Assembly: GCA_002869685.1 (NCBI GenBank)
Contig: PKUE01000161.1
Coordinates: 56,711 to 120,710 of the forward strand
DNA length: 64,000 nt
From: Desulfuromonas sp.
GTDB lineage: Bacteria > Desulfobacterota > Desulfuromonadia > Desulfuromonadales > Desulfuromonadaceae
Direction of reading: 5' to 3'
Part shown: piece by piece, positions 37,712 to 46,328 of the stretch
Numbering within the stretch: position 1 is the first letter of the stretch
How the letters are laid out: every line of letters begins with the position of its first letter
Notes under the pieces: model-generated
What the model was told of the DNA's origin: nothing
Database searches by the model: none
Seen by the model: only the letters and a program-made list of their open reading frames with translations
Program-made: the position numbers and the translations under genes

Positions 37712-38437
37712 ATGCGCAGCAGTAATCCGATTTTACGGGAAAAGGCATTTAGTGTAGCGGCGAGTGGCGAGGTTATGACCATGCAAGGGACCGTGAACAA
37801 GGCGGTTGCATTGCTGGCGCTCCTGGTCATTGGCGGAGCCTGGACCTGGAACCTGTTCTATCATCAGGGGATTGAGGCGATGACCCCCTGGCTGCTGGGT
37901 GGATTTGGCGGGGCCTTTGTTCTTGTCCTGCTGATCAGTTTCATGCCTCGGCTCAGCCCGCTGCTGGCCCCGGTTTATGCCGTACTGGAAGGGTTTCTTC
38001 TCGGTGGCCTTTCCGCATTGCTTGAACAGCGTTACCCCGGTGTGGTGGTTCAGGCCGTAGGATTGACGGTTGGGGTGTTTTTCAGCTTGCTGGTGGCTTA
38101 TAAGTTGCGTCTGGTCCAGGCTACGGCCAAGTTTCGCTACGGCGTCATCGCGGCAACCGGTGGTGTCATGCTGATCTATCTCGTGACAATGATCGGTCGT
38201 TTTTTTGGCTGGTACATGCCGTACATTCACGATTCGGGTCCGATTGGCATCGGTTTCAGCTTAATTGTCGTGGTGATTGCCGCTCTGAATCTGGTTCTCG
38301 ACTTCGATTTCATCGAGCATGGTGCCGGGCGAGTGGATAAATACATGGAGTGGTATGCCGCATTTGGCTTGATTGTGACCCTGGCCTGGTTATATCTGGA
38401 GATTTTACGCTTATTATCAAAATTGCGCAGTCGCTAA
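37712..38437 (+). CDS. Bax inhibitor-1/YccA family membrane protein
   Basis: A 241-residue inner-membrane protein with seven hydrophobic helices. The N-terminus (MRSSNPILREKAF) is the typical cytoplasmic lead of the YccA-like branch, followed by MTMQGTVNKAVALLALLV. The C-terminal helices include the family block AALNLVLDFDFIEHG with conserved acidic residues in a helix. Family members in bacteria modulate the FtsH protease or act as pH-sensitive calcium leaks in the BsYetJ case. GGGAGGA lies upstream of the ATG. It is not obviously in an operon with either neighbour. Confidence 0.93.
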   Translation: MRSSNPILREKAFSVAASGEVMTMQGTVNKAVALLALLVIGGAWTWNLFYHQGIEAMTPWLLGGFGGAFVLVLLISFMPRLSPLLAPVYAVLEGFLLGGLSALLEQRYPGVVVQAVGLTVGVFFSLLVAYKLRLVQATAKFRYGVIAATGGVMLIYLVTMIGRFFGWYMPYIHDSGPIGIGFSLIVVVIAALNLVLDFDFIEHGAGRVDKYMEWYAAFGLIVTLAWLYLEILRLLSKLRSR

Positions 38438-38575
38438 TTTTTTCTTCAGTAATTATTAAATGATTGCGCCGAGTTGGCGATTTTTAGCGATAACACCCTT
38501 TGACAGCACCGTTTTGAGTGGGTATTCTGTTACTGTAAAGACAGCGGCGACGACGTTTGCTGTCAGGAGGTGACG

Positions 38576-38770
38576 ATGGATATTAATGCGACAAGCAATG
38601 CAACGGGTGGTTTGGCAATTCTTGATCGGGCAAACGATCAGCCCAAGTTGGCTCTCGAGGTTCTGGAAAAATCGATTGAGGGAACCAGCCAGATGAAAGT
38701 GGATGAAGCCGCTCAAGCTGAGATGGCGGCATTTACCGGAAAAGGCCAACGCATCAATATTACGGTATGA
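38576..38770 (+). CDS. Small YjfB/putative motility-type protein
   Basis: A 64-residue protein with the N-terminus MDINATSNATGGLAILDRAN and a helical segment LALEVLEKSIEGTSQMKV. The pattern resembles the small YjfB/putative motility family, whose members start MDI and continue with a helix containing LLKKALD-type residues. CAGGAGG sits five bases before this ATG (a GTG two codons upstream is too close). A strong terminator follows. It stands alone and has no flagellar genes nearby, so the family assignment is tentative. Confidence 0.7.
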   Translation: MDINATSNATGGLAILDRANDQPKLALEVLEKSIEGTSQMKVDEAAQAEMAAFTGKGQRINITV

Positions 38771-38792
38771 CAAAAAACAAGCTATGACATCT

Positions 38793-38826
38793 AAAGCCCC
38801 GCACCCCAGTGCGGGGCTTTTTTTAT
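38793..38826 (+). terminator. Rho-independent terminator after the small motility-like gene
   Basis: A perfect 12-bp stem (AAAGCCCCGCAC at 38793-38804, GTGCGGGGCTTT at 38809-38820) with a four-base loop runs into a T tract. Confidence 0.94.
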
Positions 38827-38931
38827 GTCCCATTCGGAGAATTCTGAAGAAGGGGTTGTGATCGCCAGTCTATATTTGTTTTAATGTTTTATTGCATGTG
38901 CTTTTCACTCTGACGACAGGATGTCCGATCC

Positions 38932-40755
38932 ATGAAACATTCTTCTCTGTTCAACACAATCCAGCTTTGGCTTAAAGCGCACCATGGTGGGACCGGGTTT
39001 CGTCTGCTGCTTCTTTCTGCTCTGGTTGGTGTGGTTGCCGGGAGTGGCGCTGTGGCATTTTATTTTGCGACCAACGCGGTGGATCATCATCTGCTCGGTT
39101 TGGTTGGTGCCTACCATCCTCCGAAAGAGGGCAGTGGTTCCATGGCGCTGATCCCCCAGGTCGATTCACTGCAGATGAATGTATCGTGGCTGCTTTATCT
39201 GTTGCCGATGGTCGGTGGTTTGATCAGCGGATTTCTGGTGTATCGCTACGCACCGGAAGCAGAAGGGCATGGCACCGATGGCGCGCTCGAAGCGTTTCAC
39301 CAACGGGGAGGTCTGATCCGCGGGCGTGTTCCTATCGTTAAAACCCTGGCGTCCATTGCAACTATCGGCACCGGAGGATCTGCCGGGCGTGAAGGGCCTA
39401 TCGCTCAGATTGGTGCCGGGTTCGGTTCTTTTGTCGCCACCCGCCTTGGCTTGAGTGTGTCCACCCGCAGAATTCTGTTACTGGCCGGAATGGCCGGCGG
39501 TGTCGGAGCAACTTTTCGCTCACCTCTCGGGGGAGCGTTGTTTGCCGTTGAAGTGTTATACCGAGACCCGGAATTTGAACATGAGGGTCTGATCCCTGCC
39601 ATTATCTCATCGATCACCGCCTATTCTCTGTTTGGCGCCGTGACCGGATGGGAACCCCTGTTGGCGACACCCCATTTTCGTTTTGATCATCCCGCTGAAC
39701 TGGGATTGTATCTTGTGTTGGGTCTGGTGTGTGCCGCTTTTGGGGTTTTCTATGTCAAAGTTTTTTATACAACACGTGATTATTTTAAAGCTCTGAAGGT
39801 GCCTGCCTGGCTGAAGCCAGCGTTAGGAGGTTTGCTGCTCGGGCTTCTGGCCATGGCCGTTCCTCAGGTGTTGGGTTCCGGTTATGGCTGGGTTCAAGCT
39901 GCTCTGTACGGGAAAATGGCATTGTGGGTAATGTTGACAGTGGCCCTGGCCAAAATCGTTGCAACCAGCCTGACCATCTCATCGGGAGGCTCCGGCGGTG
40001 TGTTTGCACCCAGTCTGGTGATTGGCGCGATGCTGGGAGGGGCGTTCGGTGCTCTGGCGCAACAACTGTTTCCCACCTTAACCCAGGATCCTCAAGCCTA
40101 TGTGCTGGTTGGGATGGCCGGGTTTTTCGCCGGAGTGGCCAACGCGCCGATTGCAACGTTGATTATGGTCAGCGAACTGACGGGCAATTACGGTCTGCTG
40201 GCTCCGTTGATGTTGGTCTGTGTGGTGGCGATGATTGCGTTACGCCGTACCGGGATCTATGAAAAACAGGTGATCGGACGCAGTGACTCACCGGCGCACT
40301 TCGGTGATTTTGTCATTGATGTGCTTGAAGGAGTGCGGGTGACGGCACTGGTTGAAAAAGGGCGCAAGGCTACATTGATTCCAGCAGGGATGCCGTTACC
40401 GGAAATCCTGCATAAAATTTCTTCGGCCAAGAGTGCCTATTTTCCGGTGGTGGATGAAGAGCAACGGATGGTGGGGATTTTCTCCCTCAACGATATTCGC
40501 AGAATTCTCAACGAGGAGATTCCACCGGGGTTGGTGGTTGCAGGGGATATTGCAACCCGCCAGGTGATCTACACCACACCGGATGAGCATTTGCCTGAAG
40601 TGATGAAGAAAATCACAGCACGCAACCTGGAGGAGATACCGGTAGTTCAACCCGATCAGCCTGATCAGGTGCTCTATATGTTGTCACGGCAGGCGGTGTT
40701 AGCTTATTACGCTGAACAGGTGGAGAAAACACGCGGATTGTATTCTCAATCCTGA
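38932..40755 (+). CDS. ClC-type chloride channel/transporter with CBS domains
   Basis: A 607-residue membrane protein. The ClC pore motifs are GHGTDGALEAFHQRGG (variant of GSGIP region), GSAGREGPIAQIGA (with the GREGP filter loop) and GSGGVFAPSLVIGA. About ten or more hydrophobic helices cover residues 20-440. Two CBS domains follow (about 455-595: GRKATLIPAGMPLPEIL, YFPVVDEEQRMVGIFS, then DEHLPEVMKKITARNLEEIPVV), which usually bind adenine nucleotides and gate the pore. Whether this is a channel or an H+/Cl- exchanger depends on residues that need an alignment. It converges with thiC across a bidirectional terminator. Confidence 0.94.
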   Translation: MKHSSLFNTIQLWLKAHHGGTGFRLLLLSALVGVVAGSGAVAFYFATNAVDHHLLGLVGAYHPPKEGSGSMALIPQVDSLQMNVSWLLYLLPMVGGLISGFLVYRYAPEAEGHGTDGALEAFHQRGGLIRGRVPIVKTLASIATIGTGGSAGREGPIAQIGAGFGSFVATRLGLSVSTRRILLLAGMAGGVGATFRSPLGGALFAVEVLYRDPEFEHEGLIPAIISSITAYSLFGAVTGWEPLLATPHFRFDHPAELGLYLVLGLVCAAFGVFYVKVFYTTRDYFKALKVPAWLKPALGGLLLGLLAMAVPQVLGSGYGWVQAALYGKMALWVMLTVALAKIVATSLTISSGGSGGVFAPSLVIGAMLGGAFGALAQQLFPTLTQDPQAYVLVGMAGFFAGVANAPIATLIMVSELTGNYGLLAPLMLVCVVAMIALRRTGIYEKQVIGRSDSPAHFGDFVIDVLEGVRVTALVEKGRKATLIPAGMPLPEILHKISSAKSAYFPVVDEEQRMVGIFSLNDIRRILNEEIPPGLVVAGDIATRQVIYTTPDEHLPEVMKKITARNLEEIPVVQPDQPDQVLYMLSRQAVLAYYAEQVEKTRGLYSQS

Positions 40756-40800
40756 TCGTGGTTAGCGGTGGTTTTAGCCCCGCAGGTGAGTGTTAAAGAT

Positions 40801-40840
40801 CAAAAAGCCCCTCCAGAATCTCTTCAGGAGGGGCTTTTTG
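40801..40840. terminator. Bidirectional terminator between clc and thiC
   Basis: A perfect 14-bp stem (40801-40814 with 40827-40840) has A5 on one side and T5 on the other, so it can end transcription from both converging genes. Confidence 0.92.
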
Positions 40841-40864
40841 ATTGATTTAAGCGAGCTGTTGGCG

Positions 40865-42172
40865 TTAGCAGGCCTGCTTTTCCAACTCTTCACGGCGCTC
40901 ATCCATAACCTTGACCGCGCACAAATCGCCGCACATGGTGCAGGCTCCATGCTCATCGGCAGCCTTATTGGATTCGCGGCGTTCACGCGCCTTGGCCGGG
41001 TCAAGGGCCAGTTCGAATTGCTTTTCCCAGTCCAGGTCTTTACGTGCCTGAGCCATGGCATGGTCTTTTTCGATGGCACCGGGCACCTGTTTGACGATGT
41101 CGGCAGCATGGGCGGCAATTCGGCTGGCGATAACGCCTTCGTGGACATCCTGAACATTGGGCAGACATAAATGCTCACTGGGGGTGACGTAGCACAAGAA
41201 GTCGGCGCCCGCGGATGCGGCAATCGCACCGCCAATGGCACAGGTGATGTGGTCGTAGCCAGCGCCAAGGTCGGTGACCAGGGGGCCGAGCACATAGAAA
41301 GGCGCACCGTGGCATACCTGCTTTTGCAACTCAATATTAGCCTTAACCTGATCGAGAGGAACATGGCCGGGGCCTTCAATCATGACCTGGATGCCAGCAT
41401 CCCAGGCGCGGTTGGTCAGTTCGCCGAGAATCAGCAGCTCCTGGATCTGGGCGCGGTCCGTAGCGTCTTTCAGACAGCCGGGGCGGAAGCCGTCTCCCAG
41501 TGACAGAACGGCATCATAAGGGCGAACCAGATCCAGTAGACGGTCGAAGTGCTCATACAGGGGATTTTCCGCCTTGTTATAAGCCATCCATTTGGCGGTA
41601 AAGGAGCCGCCGCGGGACACAACATCCATCATGCGCCCCTCTTTGTCCATCCGGTCGAGGGTGAGTTGTGTCACACCGCAGTGAACGGTGATAAAATCGA
41701 CGCCATCGTCCAGATGCTTTTTGATGCCGTCGAAGATTTCATCGACGGTCATTTTGACCATGGCCTTTTTCTTTTTGGCAACGGTGTCCACAGCGGCTTG
41801 ATAGAGCGGAACGCTGCCGATGCAGGCATCGGTCTCGGCGATGATTGCCGCCCGAATTTCGTCAATCGGGCCACCCGTGGAAAGGTCCATCAGAGCATGA
41901 GCGCCAGCAGCGACGGCAACACGGGCTTTTTCCATCTCGTTGTCAATGCTGGTGTCATCTTTGCTGGTGCCGATGTTGGCGTTGACTTTGGTGCTTAATC
42001 CCTTACCCACCGCCAGCGGAATGCCGTTTTTGCGTTTGACGTTGTGGCAGATACAGGCAGTGCCTTCAGCAACGCGGGCGCGCAGCCATTCGGCGTCAAC
42101 CCCTTCAGCTTCTGCTGCCTGGCGAAGAGTGTCGGTAATAATGCCCTGACGGGCGGATTCCATAAGTGTCAT
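40865..42172 (-). CDS. thiC: Phosphomethylpyrimidine synthase
   Basis: A 435-residue radical SAM enzyme that turns aminoimidazole ribotide into HMP-phosphate, the pyrimidine half of thiamine. The blocks RVAEGTACICHNVKR, NANIGTSKDD, VTVHCGVT, SRGGSFTAKWM, SLGDGFRPG, MIEGPGHVP and LCYVTPSEHL are typical. The C-terminal cluster motif is CTMCGDLC, that is CX2CX3C, one residue shorter in the second gap than the CX2CX4C of long ThiC proteins. The short length and this spacing fit the archaeal/anaerobe type. The start overlaps the thiED stop by four bases (ATGA), so it is controlled by the same TPP riboswitch. Confidence 0.96.
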   Translation of the reverse strand: MTLMESARQGIITDTLRQAAEAEGVDAEWLRARVAEGTACICHNVKRKNGIPLAVGKGLSTKVNANIGTSKDDTSIDNEMEKARVAVAAGAHALMDLSTGGPIDEIRAAIIAETDACIGSVPLYQAAVDTVAKKKKAMVKMTVDEIFDGIKKHLDDGVDFITVHCGVTQLTLDRMDKEGRMMDVVSRGGSFTAKWMAYNKAENPLYEHFDRLLDLVRPYDAVLSLGDGFRPGCLKDATDRAQIQELLILGELTNRAWDAGIQVMIEGPGHVPLDQVKANIELQKQVCHGAPFYVLGPLVTDLGAGYDHITCAIGGAIAASAGADFLCYVTPSEHLCLPNVQDVHEGVIASRIAAHAADIVKQVPGAIEKDHAMAQARKDLDWEKQFELALDPAKARERRESNKAADEHGACTMCGDLCAVKVMDERREELEKQAC

Positions 42173-43656
42173 GATGATATATCCTCACAAAAAGACGCCG
42201 ATACCTCTGTACCAGCGAGGGTCAATGCTGCGGTATAATGATTTACCGGACCATGCCCTGCACCAAGTGGTATGGCGTTGGCAATGGCGGTCGTGATGAA
42301 CTGTTTGGCGCGTTTTACGGCAACGTTTAATGGATAGCCTTGGGCCAGCAGCGTGGCGATCACCGAAGCTGTGGTGCAGCCTGTTCCATGGGTGTTTGGC
42401 GTGTTGAGACGGGGCTGGGGGAATGTCAGGACACCCTGCTGCGACAGCAGGATATCAACCGGATCACCGGCTAAATGCCCCCCCTTGAGGAAAACATGTC
42501 GAGCACCCATTTCTCGCAGCTTTTCAGCGGCAGTAATCATGTCCTCAATACAGGTGATAGTTTGCCCGGATAACGCTTCGGCCTCGGGGACATTGGGGGT
42601 CAACAGGTATGCCTGAGGGAGTAACTCGCGGGTGAATGCCTCAGTAGCGGCTGGTTGCAGCAGGGCTGAGCCTCCTTTGGCAATCATTACCGGATCAATG
42701 ACGCACAGGGCAGCGTGATGGCGGAAAATTTCGGCAACCGCACTGATGATCTCTGCGCTGTACAGCATGCCGGTCTTGATGACATCGGTGCCGATATCGT
42801 CGAGGACCGCATTGAGTTGCTGGCGAACGAATTCGACCGGTGGCGCATGAATCGCGGAAACGCCCAGGGTATTTTGAGCCGTCAGAGCGGTTAAGACACT
42901 GCTGGCGTAGCTGCCGAGGAGAGTGGTCGCCTTAATATCCGCCTGAATACCGGCACCGCCACCGCTGTCTGAGCCGGCAACGGTCAGAACGCGTCCGTGA
43001 GGCAGGGGCGTGTGCCGGTTGAATTGGAGGGCCAGTTCACGGCAGGCGATTGCCGGCTGCGGGTCGGACATGATGGCTGAAACGACGGCCACGCTGTCGG
43101 CACCGGCCTGGATCACTTCTGCGAGGCGTGTCGTGTCGATACCGCCGATGGCGACGACCGGCAATGTGACGCTGGCGGCAATGGTCTGCAGGGCGTTAAG
43201 GCCGATAGGAACCGCATCCTGCTTGGTTCCCGTGGGATAGACGCTGCCGACGCCGATGTAATCAGCGCCCTGGGCAGCAGCCTGTCGGGCCAATTCAACG
43301 GATTGGGTCGAAACACCGATCAGTGCATCCGGGCCGAGCAGGGCACGGGCGGCATCGATCTGGCCATCGCTCTGGCCGAGATGAACGCCATCGGCATTCA
43401 CTTCGGCGGCCAACTCGGCACTGTCATTAATGATGAAAAGCGCTCCGGCACGGTTGCACAGGGCTTTAAGCTCCAGAGCCAGGTGCTTCTGCTCAAGTCG
43501 GGGGCGTTTTTTGTCCCGGTACTGGACGACGTGCGCACCACCGAGTAGTGCCTGATGGACTTTTGCCAGGAGGGATTGTGCCGGGCTGTCATCGGTGATC
43601 AGATAAACGCCATGTATCGGCGGGTGGTGTATCGATTGTCGGGTGGTTGAAGTCAT
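42169..43656 (-). CDS. thiED: Fused thiamine-phosphate synthase / HMP(-P) kinase
   Basis: A fusion of about 495 residues. The N-terminal ThiE part (about 15-205) has VQYRDKK, FIINDSAELAAEVNADGVHL, GVSTQS and DYIGVGSVYPTGTKQ and joins HMP-PP to thiazole phosphate. The C-terminal ThiD part (about 220-480) has LTVAGSDSGGGAGIQADIKA, CVIDPVMIAKGG and NTHGTGCTTAS and phosphorylates HMP twice. Such ThiE-ThiD fusions are known in several bacterial lineages. I place the start at the ATG at 43656, directly after the terminator T run and without a Shine-Dalgarno sequence. An ATG at 43695 in the same frame lies within the leader hairpin region and also lacks a good site. Confidence 0.93.
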   Translation of the reverse strand: MTSTTRQSIHHPPIHGVYLITDDSPAQSLLAKVHQALLGGAHVVQYRDKKRPRLEQKHLALELKALCNRAGALFIINDSAELAAEVNADGVHLGQSDGQIDAARALLGPDALIGVSTQSVELARQAAAQGADYIGVGSVYPTGTKQDAVPIGLNALQTIAASVTLPVVAIGGIDTTRLAEVIQAGADSVAVVSAIMSDPQPAIACRELALQFNRHTPLPHGRVLTVAGSDSGGGAGIQADIKATTLLGSYASSVLTALTAQNTLGVSAIHAPPVEFVRQQLNAVLDDIGTDVIKTGMLYSAEIISAVAEIFRHHAALCVIDPVMIAKGGSALLQPAATEAFTRELLPQAYLLTPNVPEAEALSGQTITCIEDMITAAEKLREMGARHVFLKGGHLAGDPVDILLSQQGVLTFPQPRLNTPNTHGTGCTTASVIATLLAQGYPLNVAVKRAKQFITTAIANAIPLGAGHGPVNHYTAALTLAGTEVSASFCEDISS

Positions 43657-43684
43657 AAAAAAACCGCAGCCGGAATGGGCGCGG
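43657..43684 (-). terminator. Intrinsic terminator of the TPP riboswitch
   Basis: On the minus strand CCGC-GCC pairs with GGC-GCGG (43684-43664, one bulged base, six-base loop) and is followed by seven T residues that end immediately before the thiED ATG. It is the likely expression platform: TPP binding should let this hairpin form and stop transcription. Confidence 0.8.
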
Positions 43685-43707
43685 TCAAACACCATATGGT
43701 GTTGTCT

Positions 43708-43798
43708 GGTCGCTTCCCTACGCCGGCATAATCCGGATCAGGTTCCAAGGGTCGCTCCAATTTCAGAGCTCTCAGTGAGTCACTCCCCCAGCAGCCAT
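43708..43798 (-). ncRNA. TPP riboswitch (THI element) aptamer
   Basis: On the minus strand the leader contains the conserved THI-box pieces in order: a GGGGGAGUGACUCACUGAGAG segment (about 43788-43768; GGGG and CUGAGAG are the conserved parts), then ACCUGAUCCGGAUUAUGCCGG (43747-43727), ending in CGUAGGGAA (about 43721-43713). This is the canonical thiamine-pyrophosphate aptamer. It sits between a sigma-70-type promoter and an intrinsic terminator in front of thiED-thiC, so it should shut the operon off when TPP is abundant. The exact P1 ends are approximate. Confidence 0.95.
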
Positions 43799-43824
43799 CT
43801 CTGTGTTAACTGTGTTAGCACCTG

Positions 43825-43853
43825 AGCCTAGTAGATTCGTATACTCCTGTCAA
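43825..43853 (-). promoter_or_regulatory. Sigma-70-type promoter of the thiamine operon
   Basis: On the minus strand TTGACA (43853-43848) and TAGGCT (43830-43825) are separated by exactly 17 bases. Transcription would begin near 43818, about 20 bases before the TPP aptamer. Confidence 0.75.
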
Positions 43854-44142
43854 TGGCTTCTTTTGCGGCCGTATTCTCCCCTTTGGGTCAATGTGTATAC
43901 GTGGAGAAAAAATGCTTGGCCTAACCTTGGCAACTTATTGATAGTATTAACCGTTTGTCGATTATAATGAATGTCTAGATTATTTTCATTGTGCGCTGGA
44001 TTTAGATTAGTGTAGTGTGACTTCGTGGGGATATATATAGATATAGTGTTTTCGTTACGTCCCTGTGCCACGCCAAGTGGCGGCGGAACACACTCTGCCG
44101 GCAGCGCAATGTTGCGGTGCGGGTTTCTCTGCGGAGGAAACG
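43854..44142. other. AT-rich divergent intergenic region
   Basis: The region between the thiamine operon promoter and the PAS-GGDEF-EAL start is AT-rich. It contains a possible weak plus-strand promoter (TTGATA at 43938-43943, TATAAT at 43963-43968, but with a long 19-base spacer) and an alternating ATATATAGATATAG stretch near 44031-44045. I see no gene, repeat array or recognisable regulator site. Confidence 0.5.
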
Positions 44143-46188
44143 TTGGAATACGCAGATCTGTTAGAAAATAGTAACGATCTGATTCAGGTCGTCGGCTTTG
44201 ACGGTCGCATTATCTATGCGAATCGTATGTGGCAGGAGACCCTGGGTTACAGTGCGGAAGATTTCGGAAAGCTGAATTTCTTTGATTTGCTCCACGAAGA
44301 TTTTCATTGTGATTGCCAACAGCGAATCGAACATCTGATGGCGGGTGAGACCATTCCCCGTTTTGAGGTGGAATACCGCACCCGCTATGGCCACAAGATT
44401 ATTGCCGAAGGCAGTATCTCCCTGTATGTCGAAAAAGGGCAGCCACGTGGCATCCAGGGATTTTTCCGTGATATTACCGCGCGAAAAAAAGCAGAGAAAG
44501 CCTTACTGACCTCTGAAGAACGGTTTCGAACGATTTATGAGTCTTCCGTGGCAGGGATTGCCATGCTGGCCCCCGATGGCCATTTCCTTCAGGCGAACCC
44601 GGCATTCTGCAATTTTCTCGGCTACAGCCAGGATGAATTGCTGCAGATGAAAATTACCGATGTCACCCATCCGGACGACATCGAAGACACCTTGAAACGA
44701 CGCAATATCGCCCGGGCCAATCGCCTGCATTCCATTGTCTGTGAGAAGCGCTACATCCGTAAAGATGGCAGTGTGTTTTGGGCTCAATTATCTTCCACCT
44801 GGTTTTTCGATGACAACGGCAACCCCCTTTATACCGTCCCGGTTATCCAGGACATCAGCCGCCGTAAAGAGGCTGAGGAACGTATTCGCGAACTGGCCTA
44901 TTACGACAGTCTGACCGGCCTGGCCAATCGGACCCTGTTCAACGACCGTCTTGATCAGGTGATGGCACGTGTCCGGCGCCGCAAAGGGCGTTTTGCTCTG
45001 ATGTTTCTCGATCTTGATCGCTTTAAAGGGGTCAACGATACCCTCGGACATGCCGTCGGTGATGCTATGTTGCGTAAAGCGGCACAGCGGCTCACGGAAT
45101 GCCTGCGTGAAAACGATACCGTTGCGCGTCTGGGCGGGGATGAATTTGTGATTATCCTGTCCGATTATAAGGAAGAGGGCAATCTGCCCCGTGTGGCAGA
45201 AAAAATTCTGACGGCGCTGTCGAGTCCGTTTGATCTCGGTGTGCGGGAAGTGTATAGCTCGACCAGTATCGGTATCGCTCTTTATCCCGAGGATGGTCAG
45301 GAATCGGCAGATCTGTTGCGGCACGCCGATATGGCAATGTACGCCGCCAAAGAGGCTGGAGGCGACACCTTTCGTTTTTATTCGGCCGAAATGAATGCCC
45401 GTGCCGTGTCACGCATGGATCTGGAGGCGAATCTGCGTCGTGCCCTGGAACAGGAAGAGTTCTTTATTGAATATCAGCCGCAGATTGATTTGATCACCAA
45501 CAAGGTTGCCGGAGTTGAAGCCTTGTTGCGCTGGCAGCATCCGCAGTTGGGAGTCATCCCACCGGCGCAGTTTATTTCCCTGGCGGAAGAGACCAATCTG
45601 ATTCTTCCTTTGGGCGAATGGGTGATGCGCAAAGTTTTTCAACAATGTGTGGCGTGGAACGAACAGGGCTATCTGCCGTTTCGGGTGGGGGTCAATGTGT
45701 CGGGACGCCAGTTTGTTCAGGCTGATTTTGTCGACATGGTGTGCCGACTGCTCGAAGAGACCGGGGCCGACCCGACCCTGCTTGAATTCGAGATCACCGA
45801 AAGCGTGGTTATGAAAGATGTCGATGCCGCTGTGCTGACATTGGAGGCGTTAAAGAAGCTGGGAATCAATATGGCCATTGATGATTTTGGCACCGGCTAT
45901 TCGTCGCTGAGTTGTTTGAAGCATCTGCCGCTGAATCGTTTGAAGATTGACAAGTCATTTATTTCCGATCTGCAGGACAATGCCGATGACCGCGCCATTG
46001 TTGAGGCGACTATTGCCATGGCCAAACGACTCGATCTGGGGGTCACGGCAGAAGGTGTTGAGACCGAGGGACAGTACGGTTTTGTGCAGAGACGGGAGTG
46101 TGATGAGGTGCAGGGATTTTATTTCAGTCGCCCGTTGGCGCCGGAAGAGGTTGCCAATACCTGGTTGATCAAGCGGGATGCCTCCTGA
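44143..46188 (+). CDS. Soluble PAS-PAS-GGDEF-EAL c-di-GMP enzyme
   Basis: A cytoplasmic protein of about 681 residues. Two PAS domains come first (about 1-118 and 125-245; GFDGRIIYANRMWQETLGYS and APDGHFLQANPAFCNFLGYS), then GGDEF (331-335) with the inhibitory-site RENDs pattern RxxD exactly five residues ahead, then EAL (EALLRW about 459, NVSGRQF, EITESV, DDFGTGYSS, KIDKSF, AEGVET). Both catalytic sites appear intact. The frame is open to a GTG at 44065, but GGAGG lies five bases before the TTG at 44143, which directly precedes the first PAS domain, so I choose TTG. No membrane segment is present, so the PAS domains probably sense an internal signal. Confidence 0.94.
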   Translation: MEYADLLENSNDLIQVVGFDGRIIYANRMWQETLGYSAEDFGKLNFFDLLHEDFHCDCQQRIEHLMAGETIPRFEVEYRTRYGHKIIAEGSISLYVEKGQPRGIQGFFRDITARKKAEKALLTSEERFRTIYESSVAGIAMLAPDGHFLQANPAFCNFLGYSQDELLQMKITDVTHPDDIEDTLKRRNIARANRLHSIVCEKRYIRKDGSVFWAQLSSTWFFDDNGNPLYTVPVIQDISRRKEAEERIRELAYYDSLTGLANRTLFNDRLDQVMARVRRRKGRFALMFLDLDRFKGVNDTLGHAVGDAMLRKAAQRLTECLRENDTVARLGGDEFVIILSDYKEEGNLPRVAEKILTALSSPFDLGVREVYSSTSIGIALYPEDGQESADLLRHADMAMYAAKEAGGDTFRFYSAEMNARAVSRMDLEANLRRALEQEEFFIEYQPQIDLITNKVAGVEALLRWQHPQLGVIPPAQFISLAEETNLILPLGEWVMRKVFQQCVAWNEQGYLPFRVGVNVSGRQFVQADFVDMVCRLLEETGADPTLLEFEITESVVMKDVDAAVLTLEALKKLGINMAIDDFGTGYSSLSCLKHLPLNRLKIDKSFISDLQDNADDRAIVEATIAMAKRLDLGVTAEGVETEGQYGFVQRRECDEVQGFYFSRPLAPEEVANTWLIKRDAS

Positions 46189-46255
46189 GTCGGGAAAGCT
46201 CTTTACACAGCGCGTAATGGCATGATAAAAAATTGACTTGGATATGATCCGTTAC

Positions 46256-46280
46256 ACAGGCCGCCTCAGCGGCCTGTTTT
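46256..46280 (+). terminator. Rho-independent terminator after the PAS-GGDEF-EAL gene
   Basis: A perfect 9-bp stem (ACAGGCCGC at 46256-46264, GCGGCCTGT at 46269-46277) with a four-base loop leads into TTT and further T-rich sequence. Confidence 0.88.
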
Positions 46281-46328
46281 CTTTTCCGTGCTCACTTTTC
46301 GTCGTGGGCGTTTCTTCGCAGATAAATT

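Noticed and set aside
43681-43698. AACACCATATGGTGTT palindrome in the TPP leader as a regulator site
   Set aside because: It lies between the aptamer and the terminator of the riboswitch, where RNA pairing explains it well enough; there is no independent evidence for a protein site.
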